Made by a program: the position numbers and the translations under genes. From positions 226,233 to 290,232 of the forward strand of contig NZ_JAUKPO010000008.1 in assembly GCF_030503435.1 (NCBI RefSeq): a DNA stretch of 64,000 bases, given 5' to 3'. Shown one piece after another: positions 1-8,762 of this stretch. Source of the stretch: Rhodocytophaga aerolata. Its GTDB lineage: Bacteria > Bacteroidota > Bacteroidia > Cytophagales > 172606-1. Numbering within the stretch: the stretch's first letter is position 1; the number at the start of each line of letters is the position of its first letter. The notes below the pieces were generated by a model. It saw only the letters and a program-made list of their open reading frames with translations, was not told where the DNA came from and did no database searches.

Positions 1-243
1 AAGCCTTTTTTCAATTTCATTTTAAATGCATGCCGTATCATGGAGGTATTTAGGGTTTGTGCTTGGGTAAAATACGTTAAGTTTTTACAGAAAACAAAGC
101 AATAAGCGCACAGCCTACAGCAACGTAAATTTGCAAATCCATTCCGCTACTAAAGAATATTTGTTATTTTACCAGCAGTAAATAATAGTTAAGGCAATGG
201 CGTGGTTTACAATATTGCTAACACCCTACTGACCTGCAAGCAG
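1..243. other. Upstream intergenic region
   Basis: No gene is supported before the MFS transporter. An octanucleotide matching the Bacteroidota -7 element (TAAATTTG) lies at 126-133, but I see no TTTG-type -33 element at the right distance, so a promoter here is only possible. It overlaps a short palindrome, ATTTGCAAAT (129-138). The left edge of the window may cut a preceding gene, but no long reading frame enters from the left. Confidence 0.35.
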
Positions 244-1575
244 ATGAATACACCCTTTGACGTAAACCAGAAAACAAGCTCTGTACATCCTGGTAAGGCA
301 CATGATATGCAATGGCGGCTAAAAGCTATTTTTGGCGGGGCTATTGGGAATCTGGTAGAATGGTACGACTGGTATGCTTACTCCGCTTTTTCCTTATACT
401 TTGCTGCCTCATTTTTTCCAAAAGGCGATCTTACGGCGCAGTTATTAAACACGGCAGGAATTTTCGCTGTTGGCTTTCTGATGCGACCGGTAGGCGGCTG
501 GCTGTTTGGCCGCTTAGCCGATAGAAGTGGCCGCAAAAAAGCCATGACTTCCTCAGTGTTGCTAATGTCATTTGGCTCTTTGCTGATTGCCCTTACGCCT
601 ACCTACGCCAGTATAGGCATTGCTGCCCCAGTATTATTGCTCGTAGCCCGGTTGTTGCAAGGATTAAGTGTAGGAGGAGAATATGGTACTTCCGCAACTT
701 ATCTAAGCGAAATCGCTACACCGGCAAGACGCGGCTTTTATTCCAGCTTTCAGTATGTAACGTTAATTGGCGGACAACTCCTGGCACTGGGTTTACAATT
801 AATTTTGCAAAAAGTATTGCTTACATCTGAACAACTGCATGACTGGGGTTGGCGCATTCCTTTTTTTATCGGTGCATTACTATCAGTCGTAGCCCTGTAT
901 CTGCGGAGCAAACTTAAGGAAACAGAAAATTTCCAGAAGGCCAGTCAAACCCATACAAACAGAGGTTCTTTGCAGGAATTATTCCGGCATCCGAAAGCTA
1001 TTGCTACGGTGATAGGATTAACATTGGGAGGAACTATTGCTTTTTATACCTATTCTACTTATATGCAGAAATTCCTGGTCAATACGGTACAATTAACCAA
1101 AGATGAATCTACCTTACTCACCTTTCTTTCGTTAGCCGTATTTGCCTTGTTGCAACCTGTGTTTGGCTTACTATCCGATGTAATTGGCCGCCGGTATTTA
1201 CTAATGGGATTTGGCATTTTGGGTACCCTTTTCACTGTTCCTTTATTAACTTCTCTAAGCCAGGCTAGCAGCCAGCTGGAAATACTGGGATTACTCATCA
1301 CAGCATTACTTATTGTAAGTGGATACACGTCCATTAATGCAGTAGTAAAGGCGGAGCTTTTCCCGGCAGAAGTACGGGCTTTGGGTGTAGGCTTACCCTA
1401 TGCCCTGACGGTAGCTATTTTTGGAGGGTCCGCAGAATACATTGCCCTGTATCTGAAAAGCATCGGCCATGAAAACTGGTATTATTACTTTGTGACAGTT
1501 TGTATTTTTACTTCGCTCATCGTGTATGTTAGCATGAAAGATACCAAGTATACCTCCCTGATTGAGAAAGAATAG
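244..1575 (+). CDS. MFS transporter, metabolite:H+ symporter (MHS) type
   Basis: This is a proton-coupled secondary transporter of the inner membrane, about 443 residues with some twelve hydrophobic segments. The N-terminal half carries the family loop motif RPVGGWLFGRLADRSGRK after the second membrane helix, and GGEYGTSATYLSE in the fourth, both typical of the MHS group that includes alpha-ketoglutarate, proline/betaine and shikimate permeases. The substrate cannot be read from the sequence. The frame opens with a GTG at 202, but ATG 244 (MNTPFD) gives a more usual N-terminus. ATG 310 is another option. It converges on the glycosidase gene, with only 13 bp between the two stop codons and no clear terminator there. 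Confidence 0.85.
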   Translation: MNTPFDVNQKTSSVHPGKAHDMQWRLKAIFGGAIGNLVEWYDWYAYSAFSLYFAASFFPKGDLTAQLLNTAGIFAVGFLMRPVGGWLFGRLADRSGRKKAMTSSVLLMSFGSLLIALTPTYASIGIAAPVLLLVARLLQGLSVGGEYGTSATYLSEIATPARRGFYSSFQYVTLIGGQLLALGLQLILQKVLLTSEQLHDWGWRIPFFIGALLSVVALYLRSKLKETENFQKASQTHTNRGSLQELFRHPKAIATVIGLTLGGTIAFYTYSTYMQKFLVNTVQLTKDESTLLTFLSLAVFALLQPVFGLLSDVIGRRYLLMGFGILGTLFTVPLLTSLSQASSQLEILGLLITALLIVSGYTSINAVVKAELFPAEVRALGVGLPYALTVAIFGGSAEYIALYLKSIGHENWYYYFVTVCIFTSLIVYVSMKDTKYTSLIEKE

Positions 1576-1588
1576 CTTCAGACGGGGA

Positions 1589-3070
1589 TTACTTTGTGGC
1601 AGACAGTTCCAATACAGTAATGGAAGTAGCAGGTAACTGAATAGCCAAGGAAGGACGATTACTTTCAATACTTTCTTTCTGTATCCATGCCGGAAAAAGA
1701 TCTCCCGGGCCTTTTCCACTATATTCCCATCTTTTCCCACTAAAGCTCGCTGCATAGTTTAGCAGAGAAACAGTTGCTTGCTGAGGCTTTATATCTTTAT
1801 TGATCAGAAAAACATGGAGTTTCCCAGTTGCAGGGTCTTGGCTGGCGAATGTACGGATAACTTTGGTACTGGTAGTATGTATCATTTTTGGCAACAGATA
1901 ATTGCCCCAGATGCCAAGGACTTTTCCGCCCGGTGTCAGGTTGGCATACTTTGTTAGGGCATCATTTACCTCATGATCTAGGGTGTTTTTTGCCCATCTG
2001 GTAGTCCAGAAGTTGGTAGAGACGATAATGGGAGTAGTAAGGTGTTCCCCTAGCATTTCAAATGAAAATAAAGCATGCCCCAGATCATTCGTATTTTTCC
2101 AGGCGCCAGACCAGTCTATGGCATTAAACTCTGTAACGAAAATTTTGATACGTTCTTTATCTTCAGCAGGTGTATACTTAGCAAGAGCATTGGTAGCTAT
2201 GTTGACTACTCTCATAAAGTTGGGCTGGTGGGTACGGTAGTATTCATAGCCGCCAGTGTAGTTCCAGGCCGGATAGTTACTGAGGCCCAGGTAATCAATA
2301 TAGGCAGCGGCCTGTGGCAGTACGGTTGCCCACCACCCCTCTTCCTCCCCATTGGCTATGATCTTAATACCAGGATCAATCTTTTTCATCCGGCTGGCAA
2401 ATTCAATGACATCGTCCCGGTATTGTTCTGCCGTAGCGCAGCCATTATATTCGCAATTCTTAAAACTTTCATTGCCGATCATCCAGTATTTTACGCCGTA
2501 TTTCTTTATCACATTTGCATAGCGTACCCATTCTTCTGCATTTTTAAGCAATTGTTCTCTTGTTGGTATACTGGCTTGCTGAGTAGCTGCTTTTTTATAC
2601 ATCCCATCATAGGCTACTACTAGTATTGGTTCGGCTCCAATGGCTTTACTTACTTCCATAAACTCATCAAAATCCAATGCAGTCGGTTTCAATGTTCGAT
2701 GGTCTGTTTTGGTAAAACGGGCATCACCGGAAGGCCATTCCATGGGACCAGGCCTGGCTACTACTGGTGAAGATTTAGTCCAGGGAGCCACAGACCACAA
2801 GTAGTTGTCTGATTTCTCACCACCAGGGTATCTTAAAAACCGCACACACATGCTTTGTAAGGCGGCTTTCGTACTGGTTATCTGAGAAGGTCCAAAAAAA
2901 GTGCCGTCCATCAGATAATTCATATTGATTCCTATTGGACTATCCGCCACATCATTCAGAACCTGATGGGCATCTACCTTTACTATTTCCTGCGCCCAGG
3001 CCTGCTGGCAAGTGAGTGAACATAGCCACAAAAGCAGGCATAGCTGACCTATATATTTCAAATCTCGCAT
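1589..3070 (-). CDS. Secreted GH51/GH39-like glycoside hydrolase (alpha-L-arabinofuranosidase-like)
   Basis: This predicted retaining glycosidase has 493 residues. Starting at ATG 3070 gives a cleavable signal peptide ending near AWAQ, so the enzyme should reach the periplasm or surface. The longer frame to 3220 adds 50 residues that bury the signal and is unlikely. The clan GH-A catalytic pair is visible: the acid/base Glu201 in WMIGNES and the nucleophile Glu314 in VTEFNA. The RFLRYPGG motif near the N-terminus is typical of GH51-like arabinofuranosidases. A C-terminal beta-sandwich of about 120 residues follows the barrel. The exact family (GH51, GH39 or related) and substrate are uncertain, but a plant or algal polysaccharide side chain is the natural guess. 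Confidence 0.75.
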   Translation of the reverse strand: MRDLKYIGQLCLLLWLCSLTCQQAWAQEIVKVDAHQVLNDVADSPIGINMNYLMDGTFFGPSQITSTKAALQSMCVRFLRYPGGEKSDNYLWSVAPWTKSSPVVARPGPMEWPSGDARFTKTDHRTLKPTALDFDEFMEVSKAIGAEPILVVAYDGMYKKAATQQASIPTREQLLKNAEEWVRYANVIKKYGVKYWMIGNESFKNCEYNGCATAEQYRDDVIEFASRMKKIDPGIKIIANGEEEGWWATVLPQAAAYIDYLGLSNYPAWNYTGGYEYYRTHQPNFMRVVNIATNALAKYTPAEDKERIKIFVTEFNAIDWSGAWKNTNDLGHALFSFEMLGEHLTTPIIVSTNFWTTRWAKNTLDHEVNDALTKYANLTPGGKVLGIWGNYLLPKMIHTTSTKVIRTFASQDPATGKLHVFLINKDIKPQQATVSLLNYAASFSGKRWEYSGKGPGDLFPAWIQKESIESNRPSLAIQLPATSITVLELSATK

Positions 3071-3212
3071 ACAATAACTGGAAGAGGCAATACAAATCCC
3101 CTGTACCTGGAAGATAGGTAAGAATTGGAAACTTTTTAAGTTTCTGCCCCTTACTCCATGTAATATATGCGCAATCCTGTGGGCACGGTACAGATCACCA
3201 GCAACACCCAAT

Positions 3213-3240
3213 AAAAGCAAAAACCCCAGAAACTGGGGTT
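3213..3240 (-). terminator. Intrinsic terminator of the TPR-protein gene
   Basis: Perfect 8-bp arms AACCCCAG (3222-3229) and CTGGGGTT (3233-3240) enclose a three-base loop. On the minus strand they are followed by a T-rich run. The hairpin lies about 30 bp beyond the stop codon of the TPR gene. Confidence 0.8.
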
Positions 3241-3271
3241 GGTTATATAGGTTCAGGTAAAATAAGCTTTA

Positions 3272-3895
3272 TTATACTTTCATGATCTTTAGCCGCTGGT
3301 ATAACTCATGCACTTGTTCTTCCAGGCCGGGCTGGCTAGGGCAAATGAGCAGCATATATTCCAAAACCCGCAAAGCTTCTTTGTAATCATTGTTGGCCAA
3401 ATAGATTGAGGCCAGGCCAGAGAGCGCCCCAAAATGACGTTTTTCTATAGATAATGTCCTGAAAATATCTTGCAGGGAGGCATCATAGTCGCCGTTCAAA
3501 TAATAGGCCGTGGCCCGTTTGTTCCAGCCTTCTACGTATTCAGGCATTCGTTCTGTAACTTTTGTAAAAATAGCAATGGCTTTGGTGTATTCACCATCCG
3601 ATACAGCCTTGCTGCCCTGCTGCATCCAGCCGTTTACTTCTATTTCACCACTATCCATCCACACATTCCATATTTTTGCCTGAATCTGCTGCACTTCTGT
3701 TCCGCTTTTGGCGGTTGCCAGCTGATCAAACAACATATTTAATTCACTTCTGCTTGAGACTAATTTTGCAGAAATAGGTAATATTTCCCGCGTAGAAGAG
3801 GTGATGTTTGCCGGTTTGCATAAAGAAACCAATAATACCAGGCCTGGCAAGATAAGCAGACACATTACTAACCTGTATAATACAAATCTTCTCAT
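3272..3895 (-). CDS. Membrane-anchored TPR-repeat protein
   Basis: The protein has about 207 residues from ATG 3895 (MRRFVLYR). That start puts a basic n-region directly before one hydrophobic segment. ATG 3922 in the same frame is an alternative that would sit four bases from the upstream stop. The mature part contains three helical pairs with tetratricopeptide spacing, seen in GEYTKAIAIFTKVTERMP, GDYDASLQDIFRTLSIE and NDYKEALRVLEYMLLICP. TPR repeats bind partner proteins, and no enzymatic motif is present. It is most likely anchored in the inner membrane with the repeats in the periplasm. The gene follows the proline-rich gene with a gap of only a few bases and ends at a strong terminator, so the two form an operon. 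Confidence 0.7.
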   Translation of the reverse strand: MRRFVLYRLVMCLLILPGLVLLVSLCKPANITSSTREILPISAKLVSSRSELNMLFDQLATAKSGTEVQQIQAKIWNVWMDSGEIEVNGWMQQGSKAVSDGEYTKAIAIFTKVTERMPEYVEGWNKRATAYYLNGDYDASLQDIFRTLSIEKRHFGALSGLASIYLANNDYKEALRVLEYMLLICPSQPGLEEQVHELYQRLKIMKV

Positions 3896-3925
3896 AATCC
3901 AACTGTTATAGTAATCCAACATTTT

Positions 3926-4132
3926 TCAAGGCTGTAAAGGGGTACCCGGTTCCTGTATCGGCGGAACATAAGGGTCAGGAACTTGAGGGGTAGACGGTTC
4001 CTGCACTGGTGGTGTTTCCGGCTCACGCGGAGGTGAATAGGGTTCTGGTACCGGCGAGTTTGGAATGGGTTCCTGTGTCGGTGGAATTTCCGGATTCTGG
4101 CCTGGGTTAGGCGGATATATCATTTCTAGCAT
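3926..4132 (-). CDS. Small proline-rich protein
   Basis: This peptide of 68 residues (65 if ATG 4123 is used) is built of degenerate units of the type P-P-x-Q-E-P / P-x-P-E-P and is about 40 percent proline with many glutamates. It has no signal peptide in the short form, no cysteine and no hydrophobic segment, so it is probably an extended, acidic polyproline chain. Similar short proline/glutamate peptides are common in Bacteroidota, but I know of no assigned function. It lies directly upstream of the TPR gene on the same strand. Low-complexity composition means an artefact cannot be ruled out, though the tight spacing argues for a real gene. Confidence 0.5.
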   Translation of the reverse strand: MLEMIYPPNPGQNPEIPPTQEPIPNSPVPEPYSPPREPETPPVQEPSTPQVPDPYVPPIQEPGTPLQP

Positions 4133-4480
4133 ATAGAGTTTCAGATTATAGTATTGCCGTATGGGGCAAGCACAAACCCGCGTTAAGCCGGTCTGTTTTA
4201 AGGCCATACAACCTATGGACACTTACGTGAAGCCCATAATAAAGTTTTGTCTTTATCCTGGATGCATCTGTCCTTAAACCAGAGCTTTGTAAAAAATAGT
4301 CAGCCTGCTTGGACCCACACCAAAAGTAGCTTTTCAGGTAGTTTTCCAAAGATCCGGCAGGTGCCGGAGGCATAATCTCGCTTTATTTATTTCTATTCCT
4401 TCTATTATTTGTTATATTGACGCGCATTGCCGCAAGGACAGTGATTAACTAAACTTCTACAATTAATTTTTCCGATTTCT
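4133..4480. other. Divergent intergenic region
   Basis: This 348-bp gap separates the proline-rich/TPR operon (minus) from the isomerase gene (plus). A 75-codon minus frame (4146-4373) fills part of it, but its peptide resembles nothing I know. I see no convincing promoter motif. Confidence 0.4.
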
Positions 4481-5320
4481 ATGTCTACGATTACCCGTAA
4501 AGAATTTTTACAACGCTCCGGGGCCGGCGTATTGGGAAGCACGCTGCTCTCTGGCTTCTCCCCTTCGCTTGCTTCTTCCAACGCTGTACAGGATAAACTG
4601 AATCTGGGTATGGCTTCTTATACCTTACGTAAGTTTACCCTGGACGAAGTAATAGCTATCTGCAAAAAACTTGAGTTAAAACATGTGGCGTTGAAAGATT
4701 TCCATTTGCCGTTAAGTTTAACTCAGGAGCAACTAAAAGCCCGGGTAGCCCAGGTACGGGAAGCAGGCCTTGATCTGTATGGGGGTGGGGTAATTTACAT
4801 GAAAACCGAAGACGAAGTAAGCAAGGCGTTTGACTACGCCCGGCAGGCCGGATTTAAAATGATTGTTGGCGTACCGTCTCATAACCTGTTGAGCCTGGCC
4901 GAGCAAAAAGTGAAAGAAACCAATATTATGCTGGCTATTCACAACCATGGCCCAGGCGATGAAGTATACCCCAGCCCTGAATCGGTTTATGAAAAAATAA
5001 AAGATCTGGATAACCGGATTGGCCTGTGTATAGATATTGGGCATACCCAGCGCATTGGGCAAGACCCAGCAAAAATGGCTGCCAAATATGCGAATCGCCT
5101 CTACGATATTCATATAAAAGATGTAACAGGCTCTACCGGCAAAGATACCCCTTTGGAAATTGGCCGGGGAGTTATAAATATACCTGCTTTTCTAAAGGCA
5201 CTGGTAAAAGCAAAATACAAACATGTTGTATCCCTGGAATACGAGAAAGATGGTGATGATCCGGTACCGGGCTCTGCAGAATCAGTTGGCTATATCCGGG
5301 GTGTATTGAAAGTACTTTAG
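4481..5320 (+). CDS. Secreted sugar phosphate isomerase/epimerase-family TIM barrel
   Basis: This 279-residue member of the xylose isomerase-like TIM-barrel family begins with a Tat-like leader (TRKEFLQRSG followed by a hydrophobic stretch to about residue 32), though the leader has RK rather than two arginines. Metal-ligand motifs of the fold are visible: HNHGPGDE around residues 154-161, CIDIGHT near 184, DIHIKD near 210 and SLEYEKDGDD near the C-terminus. Such proteins in Bacteroidota often act on keto-sugars or oxidised glycosides in the periplasm, usually beside Gfo/Idh oxidoreductases. No such neighbour is adjacent here. The substrate is unknown. A second, larger family member lies at 18631-19791. 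Confidence 0.85.
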   Translation: MSTITRKEFLQRSGAGVLGSTLLSGFSPSLASSNAVQDKLNLGMASYTLRKFTLDEVIAICKKLELKHVALKDFHLPLSLTQEQLKARVAQVREAGLDLYGGGVIYMKTEDEVSKAFDYARQAGFKMIVGVPSHNLLSLAEQKVKETNIMLAIHNHGPGDEVYPSPESVYEKIKDLDNRIGLCIDIGHTQRIGQDPAKMAAKYANRLYDIHIKDVTGSTGKDTPLEIGRGVINIPAFLKALVKAKYKHVVSLEYEKDGDDPVPGSAESVGYIRGVLKVL

Positions 5321-5336
5321 AATACATATAGAACTT

Positions 5337-5395
5337 AACCAGTGGCTGGGAAAACTAAAGCTTATCTTATTTCCGGCCATTGGTTATCAACTTCT
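5337..5395 (+). terminator. Possible weak terminator hairpin
   Basis: Imperfect inverted repeat arms of 13 bp (AACCAGTGGCTGG at 5337-5349 and CCGGCCATTGGTT at 5383-5395) lie just after the isomerase stop codon. There are a few mismatches, a long loop and no T-tract, so termination is only suggested. Confidence 0.3.
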
Positions 5396-5426
5396 GGGCT
5401 TCACTTTTTGTACTTCTGCAAAAGCC

Positions 5427-6002
5427 ATGAATCAAGAGTTAACTTTACTATTTGACGAAGACCAGCAGGAATGCCTCAATCAGCCTCCAGATAGTACGCC
5501 TGAACATAAAGCAATGCGGATGCGGATAAAAGCACGGATAGCAAAGGTTCAAGCTATTATAGAATCGGCAACACGTTTATCAGGGGAAGATTATTTTTAT
5601 GCTTGTATTATTTTTCTGCATGGAGACTGTCCGGAAGATTTCTGGCAAGCCTATACCTGTGCCCTAAAAAGTGTAGAACTACAGTATGCACCTGCCCGAA
5701 AACTGGCTGCAGCAGCTTACGACCGGTGGCTGATGTATCAGGGCAAGCCGCAAAAGTACGGACTCCAGTATGTGCCGGATGGAACCAGATTAAGAGTATG
5801 GGATGTAGACCCGCAAACAACCGATGCCGAAAGAGCCGACTGGGATGTGCCACCCCTAGAAGAACTCTACGAACACGCCCAACAGCTGACAAAAACCTAC
5901 GATTTGTCAAAAATAGACATGCATAATAAGCCTCAATGGTTGAAGGATGCTATAAAAAGGTGGCAAGCAGAAGAAAATAGCTATACCAATAAAAATCACT
6001 GA
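5427..6002 (+). CDS. Hypothetical protein, resembles DUF6624
   Basis: This 191-residue, apparently cytoplasmic protein has no signal peptide. The central part, with helix-rich text ending in DRWLMYQGKPQKYGLQY (about residues 99-115), resembles the DUF6624 family, where the motif 'L..R.GK.Q.YGTQ' is conserved. This assignment is from memory of the pattern and is tentative. After that come an acidic stretch and the segment PPLEELYEHAQQL. No catalytic residues can be named. It stands alone, about 106 bp after the isomerase gene on the same strand. Confidence 0.65.
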   Translation: MNQELTLLFDEDQQECLNQPPDSTPEHKAMRMRIKARIAKVQAIIESATRLSGEDYFYACIIFLHGDCPEDFWQAYTCALKSVELQYAPARKLAAAAYDRWLMYQGKPQKYGLQYVPDGTRLRVWDVDPQTTDAERADWDVPPLEELYEHAQQLTKTYDLSKIDMHNKPQWLKDAIKRWQAEENSYTNKNH

Positions 6003-6135
6003 ATAACTATCTGGTAAGAATTGAATAAGAGGCAAATGTATAAAAGAAAAAGTTCTACGTTTCGTTCTGGAAAGCCTGGCATAAAACAGTGAATTTTCAG
6101 TTCATGCAGTCTTTACTTTGCCTGCAAAATCAACG

Positions 6136-6330
6136 TCATATATTGAAGCAATGGCTGATAATAGTATAGTAGTCGCTGCTGTATAAATCGAGGCACCACT
6201 GATAGAGTTCCAGTACTTCCGTATCAGCAAGGTTTTCAATGGCTTTTAGTAGTTCTTTTTCAAATAAGCTTTTATCAAAGCTAACTTTTTCAAGAATGTA
6301 TTTACTGTACTCCAAATAAGTAGTTTTCAA
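6136..6330 (-). CDS. Small conserved hypothetical protein
   Basis: This 64-residue soluble peptide is predicted to be helical: MKTTYLEYSKYILEKVSFD, then FEKELLKAIENLADTEVLEL. I recall a family of very short Cytophagales proteins with the pattern 'YSK.ILEKVSFD..LF.KEL.KA...L...E...L..W', which fits well. The function is unknown. It is acidic, has no cysteine motif and is not clearly linked to a neighbour. Confidence 0.55.
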   Translation of the reverse strand: MKTTYLEYSKYILEKVSFDKSLFEKELLKAIENLADTEVLELYQWCLDLYSSDYYTIISHCFNI

Positions 6331-6455
6331 TAGAAGTAAATGTTTAGTAAGTAACCCATAACCAGACGATGTGCAACGAATAAAGGCATAAGAAGCAGAG
6401 ACTTTTTTAGCTTTTGATCAGCCATTGCCCTAGAAATCCAACATACAGTATGTGA

Positions 6456-6484
6456 AAGAACCGCCAAGTAGCTCGGCGGTTCTT
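6456..6484 (-). terminator. Intrinsic terminator
   Basis: Ten-base perfect arms AAGAACCGCC (6456-6465) and GGCGGTTCTT (6475-6484) with a 9-base loop lie six bases beyond the minus-strand stop at 6490. The T-tract is short on the minus strand and better on the plus strand, so it may work in both directions. Confidence 0.7.
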
Positions 6485-6489
6485 TTCTA

Positions 6490-6774
6490 CTATAACTCTA
6501 CAGCTAATACAGCATGCACAGGAATAATATACCCTCCTGTAACCTGCATATAATCTTCAAGCACTGACCATACTACTGATTCTACTTGTTGAATTTCTCC
6601 GTCATCTGCCTGATAAACTATGTTTACTGGCTGATGGAAAAGGTTTCCTAAACATTGCGCTTTGCTCAACAAATACTGGCGGTTTTCCCGGGCTTGCTGT
6701 TCAGCTAAGGCGTCTTTTTTGCTAAAATGGATATGACCTATGGAATTCATTGACATATTTTTAATACCTATCAT
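6490..6774 (-). CDS. Conserved hypothetical protein
   Basis: This 94-residue soluble protein may start at the first Met or at Met7/Met9 (6756 or 6750). The C-terminal half, QPVNIVYQADDGEIQQVESVVWSV...GGYIIPVHAVLAVEL, reads as a small all-beta barrel with alternating hydrophobic residues. It matches a pattern I recall from short Cytophagales proteins with 'V.IVF...DGE...VETTVWAV......GG..IPI..I..VEF'. The function is unknown. The gene ends directly at a strong hairpin and is likely monocistronic. Confidence 0.6.
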   Translation of the reverse strand: MIGIKNMSMNSIGHIHFSKKDALAEQQARENRQYLLSKAQCLGNLFHQPVNIVYQADDGEIQQVESVVWSVLEDYMQVTGGYIIPVHAVLAVEL

Positions 6775-6863
6775 GGCAATACAATTTTATTTGGGTGAGA
6801 ATAATAAAAGATGGGCTGCTAATAAAAATTAGCAGGTAAGCGTAGCAGAAAGATAGTACAAGT

Positions 6864-7247
6864 CTAATTCAGCAAAACTCTGTACAATAAATAGAGGGGG
6901 CAACGTTGATGGAGGTATGGGCTTATCTGGAATAAGCTGTTCTTTTTGCCGGATATGAATATAATATAATCCAGGCAATACGAAGTATACAGTAAATTCT
7001 TAAGTGATGGATCTGTTGATTTAAGCGTTAATCCGGGAGCAGAAAGTTGATTATCGCGCGTAAATTCTACAGGGGTAGAGGGGTAGCAGGGTAATTCAAA
7101 ACTTAGCTTATTTTGTTGGCTGATGTTTTGGTGTTTTACCGCAGATACAAAGGTATGAGCCGTTAAATTTACATTGAACGTATATCCTACTATCAGAGCC
7201 AGCAGGCCAGATATAAACCAATATTTGATTGGCGGACAACTATTCAT
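6864..7247 (-). CDS. Hypothetical membrane or secreted protein
   Basis: This 127-codon frame begins with a possible signal anchor (IKYWFISGLLALIVGYTF). A polar region without recognisable domains follows, and then a Tyr/Leu-rich C-terminus (CPLYLLYRVLLN) that looks unlike a folded protein end. The last third may be read out of frame, or the whole frame may be non-coding. No ribosome binding site or family match supports it strongly. Confidence 0.35.
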   Translation of the reverse strand: MNSCPPIKYWFISGLLALIVGYTFNVNLTAHTFVSAVKHQNISQQNKLSFELPCYPSTPVEFTRDNQLSAPGLTLKSTDPSLKNLLYTSYCLDYIIFISGKKNSLFQISPYLHQRCPLYLLYRVLLN

Positions 7248-7651
7248 AGCAGTAGACCTTTAGCATAACAACTTTACCAGAAGATTTCTCACCATACCTG
7301 GCATCCTTAAATGTACCAAACAATCATTAATAAAGCATTAAAATCATATTAAAAAGCAATTAAATAGAACCGGATTTTTCTCAACTGAAGTTTATACTCA
7401 AGCTGCTAGCTTTAAACTAATCCACCAGAAAGTGCATATAGATAAAACAAAGCAGAAAGGCACTAGCAATAATATACCGAGGTACTCATTGGCATCACTC
7501 ACCCGATTGGCTAAAAATGGGTAACTAGGTAATTTTGCAGACGATGGCAATTAGACGGATGCAGGCGCAGGTATGCATACTTGTATGCTCAACACTAAAT
7601 TTTTTATATAAAAACAGGCGACACCTAAGTACCAGACTCTTTTATCAGTAT
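7248..7651. other. Intergenic region without clear gene
   Basis: These 404 bp are AT-rich and lie between a doubtful minus-strand frame and the 3' end of the methyltransferase gene. I see no RNA gene, terminator or consensus promoter in them. A 78-codon plus frame that starts at 7535 runs into the methyltransferase antisense strand and is probably spurious. Confidence 0.4.
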
Positions 7652-8419
7652 TTATATTTTTCTACAGAAATACACAATTTCTCCTTCGGGAAGGGCATAT
7701 TTTGTTACTACCTGTTTTTCCAGCTCTTTTACAAAGGTATCGGCTTTCACCTGGAAACCAGCTTTTTCTAACCTATCTTTATAATCCAGGCCATATAGGC
7801 GTACATGGTCTTTCTGCCAGTAATATTTTTCACGGTCTGCTTCGGAGGTAATGGAAGGATCTTCGAGTGTAGTAGCCCTGGTAACATCCATTGGCGATTG
7901 TACAATAGCCCAGCCATTCGGCTTTAGTACGCGGTGTAATTCACGCATGGCCTGAATATCATTATCCACATGTTCCATTACGTGGTTACAAAAGGCTACA
8001 TCAAAAGTATTGGCTTCAAAAGGAATGGCATGAATATCCATTTTTACTTTGGCCAAAGGGGACTCAATATCTGCCGTAATATATTCCAGATTTTTCATGG
8101 CCTCGAAACGGTCTATAAAACAATGTTCCGGAGCCACATGCAATACTTTTAGAGGATCTTTAAAGAAATTCGTTTTTTTCTGCAAATACAGCCACATCAG
8201 CCGGTGCCGTTCCAGGGCAAGGCAATTGGGGCAAAGCGCATTATTACGGGGATTTGTACGCCCATAGGGCATAAATTTACTAAACTGGCTATGGCATACC
8301 GGACATTCCACGGCGTTTCCCTTATAAAAAACAGCTATTGCTTTGAGGGCAACATGACTAACCAGCTGAAGGTATTTCCGCGGCACATGCCGGATAACAA
8401 AACTTATTATCTGCTTCAT
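7652..8419 (-). CDS. Class I SAM-dependent methyltransferase with N-terminal zinc-finger-like motif
   Basis: This 255-residue protein opens with a short amphipathic stretch. It then has two CPxC pairs, CPVCHSQF (about 39-42) and CPNCLALERHR (about 63-66), likely a zinc ribbon. The methyltransferase core follows: KVLHVAPEH as motif I (a variant lacking the usual GxGxG), TADI as the acidic ribose-binding residue, the segment FDVAFCNHVMEHVDND typical of Methyltransf_11, and VLKPNGWAIVQSP. The CxxC finger plus 'ALERHR' is common in methyltransferases near cell-surface glycan genes, so a sugar or lipid acceptor is plausible, but no acceptor can be named. It stands alone and is divergent from the export operon. 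Confidence 0.8.
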   Translation of the reverse strand: MKQIISFVIRHVPRKYLQLVSHVALKAIAVFYKGNAVECPVCHSQFSKFMPYGRTNPRNNALCPNCLALERHRLMWLYLQKKTNFFKDPLKVLHVAPEHCFIDRFEAMKNLEYITADIESPLAKVKMDIHAIPFEANTFDVAFCNHVMEHVDNDIQAMRELHRVLKPNGWAIVQSPMDVTRATTLEDPSITSEADREKYYWQKDHVRLYGLDYKDRLEKAGFQVKADTFVKELEKQVVTKYALPEGEIVYFCRKI

Positions 8420-8762
8420 TTAGAGGATGCGTAATTGAGTGAATGAGTGCTCTGCACACTCTTCCAATAGGGTAGTTTCATGAAGTAAGCATTCCAGACA
8501 GCATTTGTAAAGATTTCCAAATTTTGTTTGCTTTCTACTGACAGCATGCCTTCCTAACTGAAAATAATTTTATACCATCAGCAAAACCCGAATTATTCTA
8601 TCACCTTACCTAGTTGTTGTCTCTCGTGTTCACTTAATTTCTTGTAGCGGCAAAGATAAACATAAAAAAAATATACTATAGAGCCGTTCGAGTATTAACT
8701 ATTTTAGATTATATTTAATATTTCAAGCTTTTAACTAAACCTATCTACCTAACCCACCTCCT
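8420..8762. other. Divergent promoter region of methyltransferase and export operon
   Basis: These 343 bp are strongly AT-rich, especially 8650-8760. They must contain promoters for both flanking transcripts. I cannot identify a TTTG/TAnnTTTG pair with confidence. Confidence 0.4.

Noticed and set aside
2075..2623. A 182-codon plus-strand frame inside the glycosidase gene.
   Set aside because: It runs antisense to a gene with complete catalytic motifs and has no recognisable domain.
4146..4373. A 75-codon minus frame in the gap before the isomerase gene.
   Set aside because: The peptide has no domain, signal or family resemblance and overlaps the start region of the proline-rich gene.
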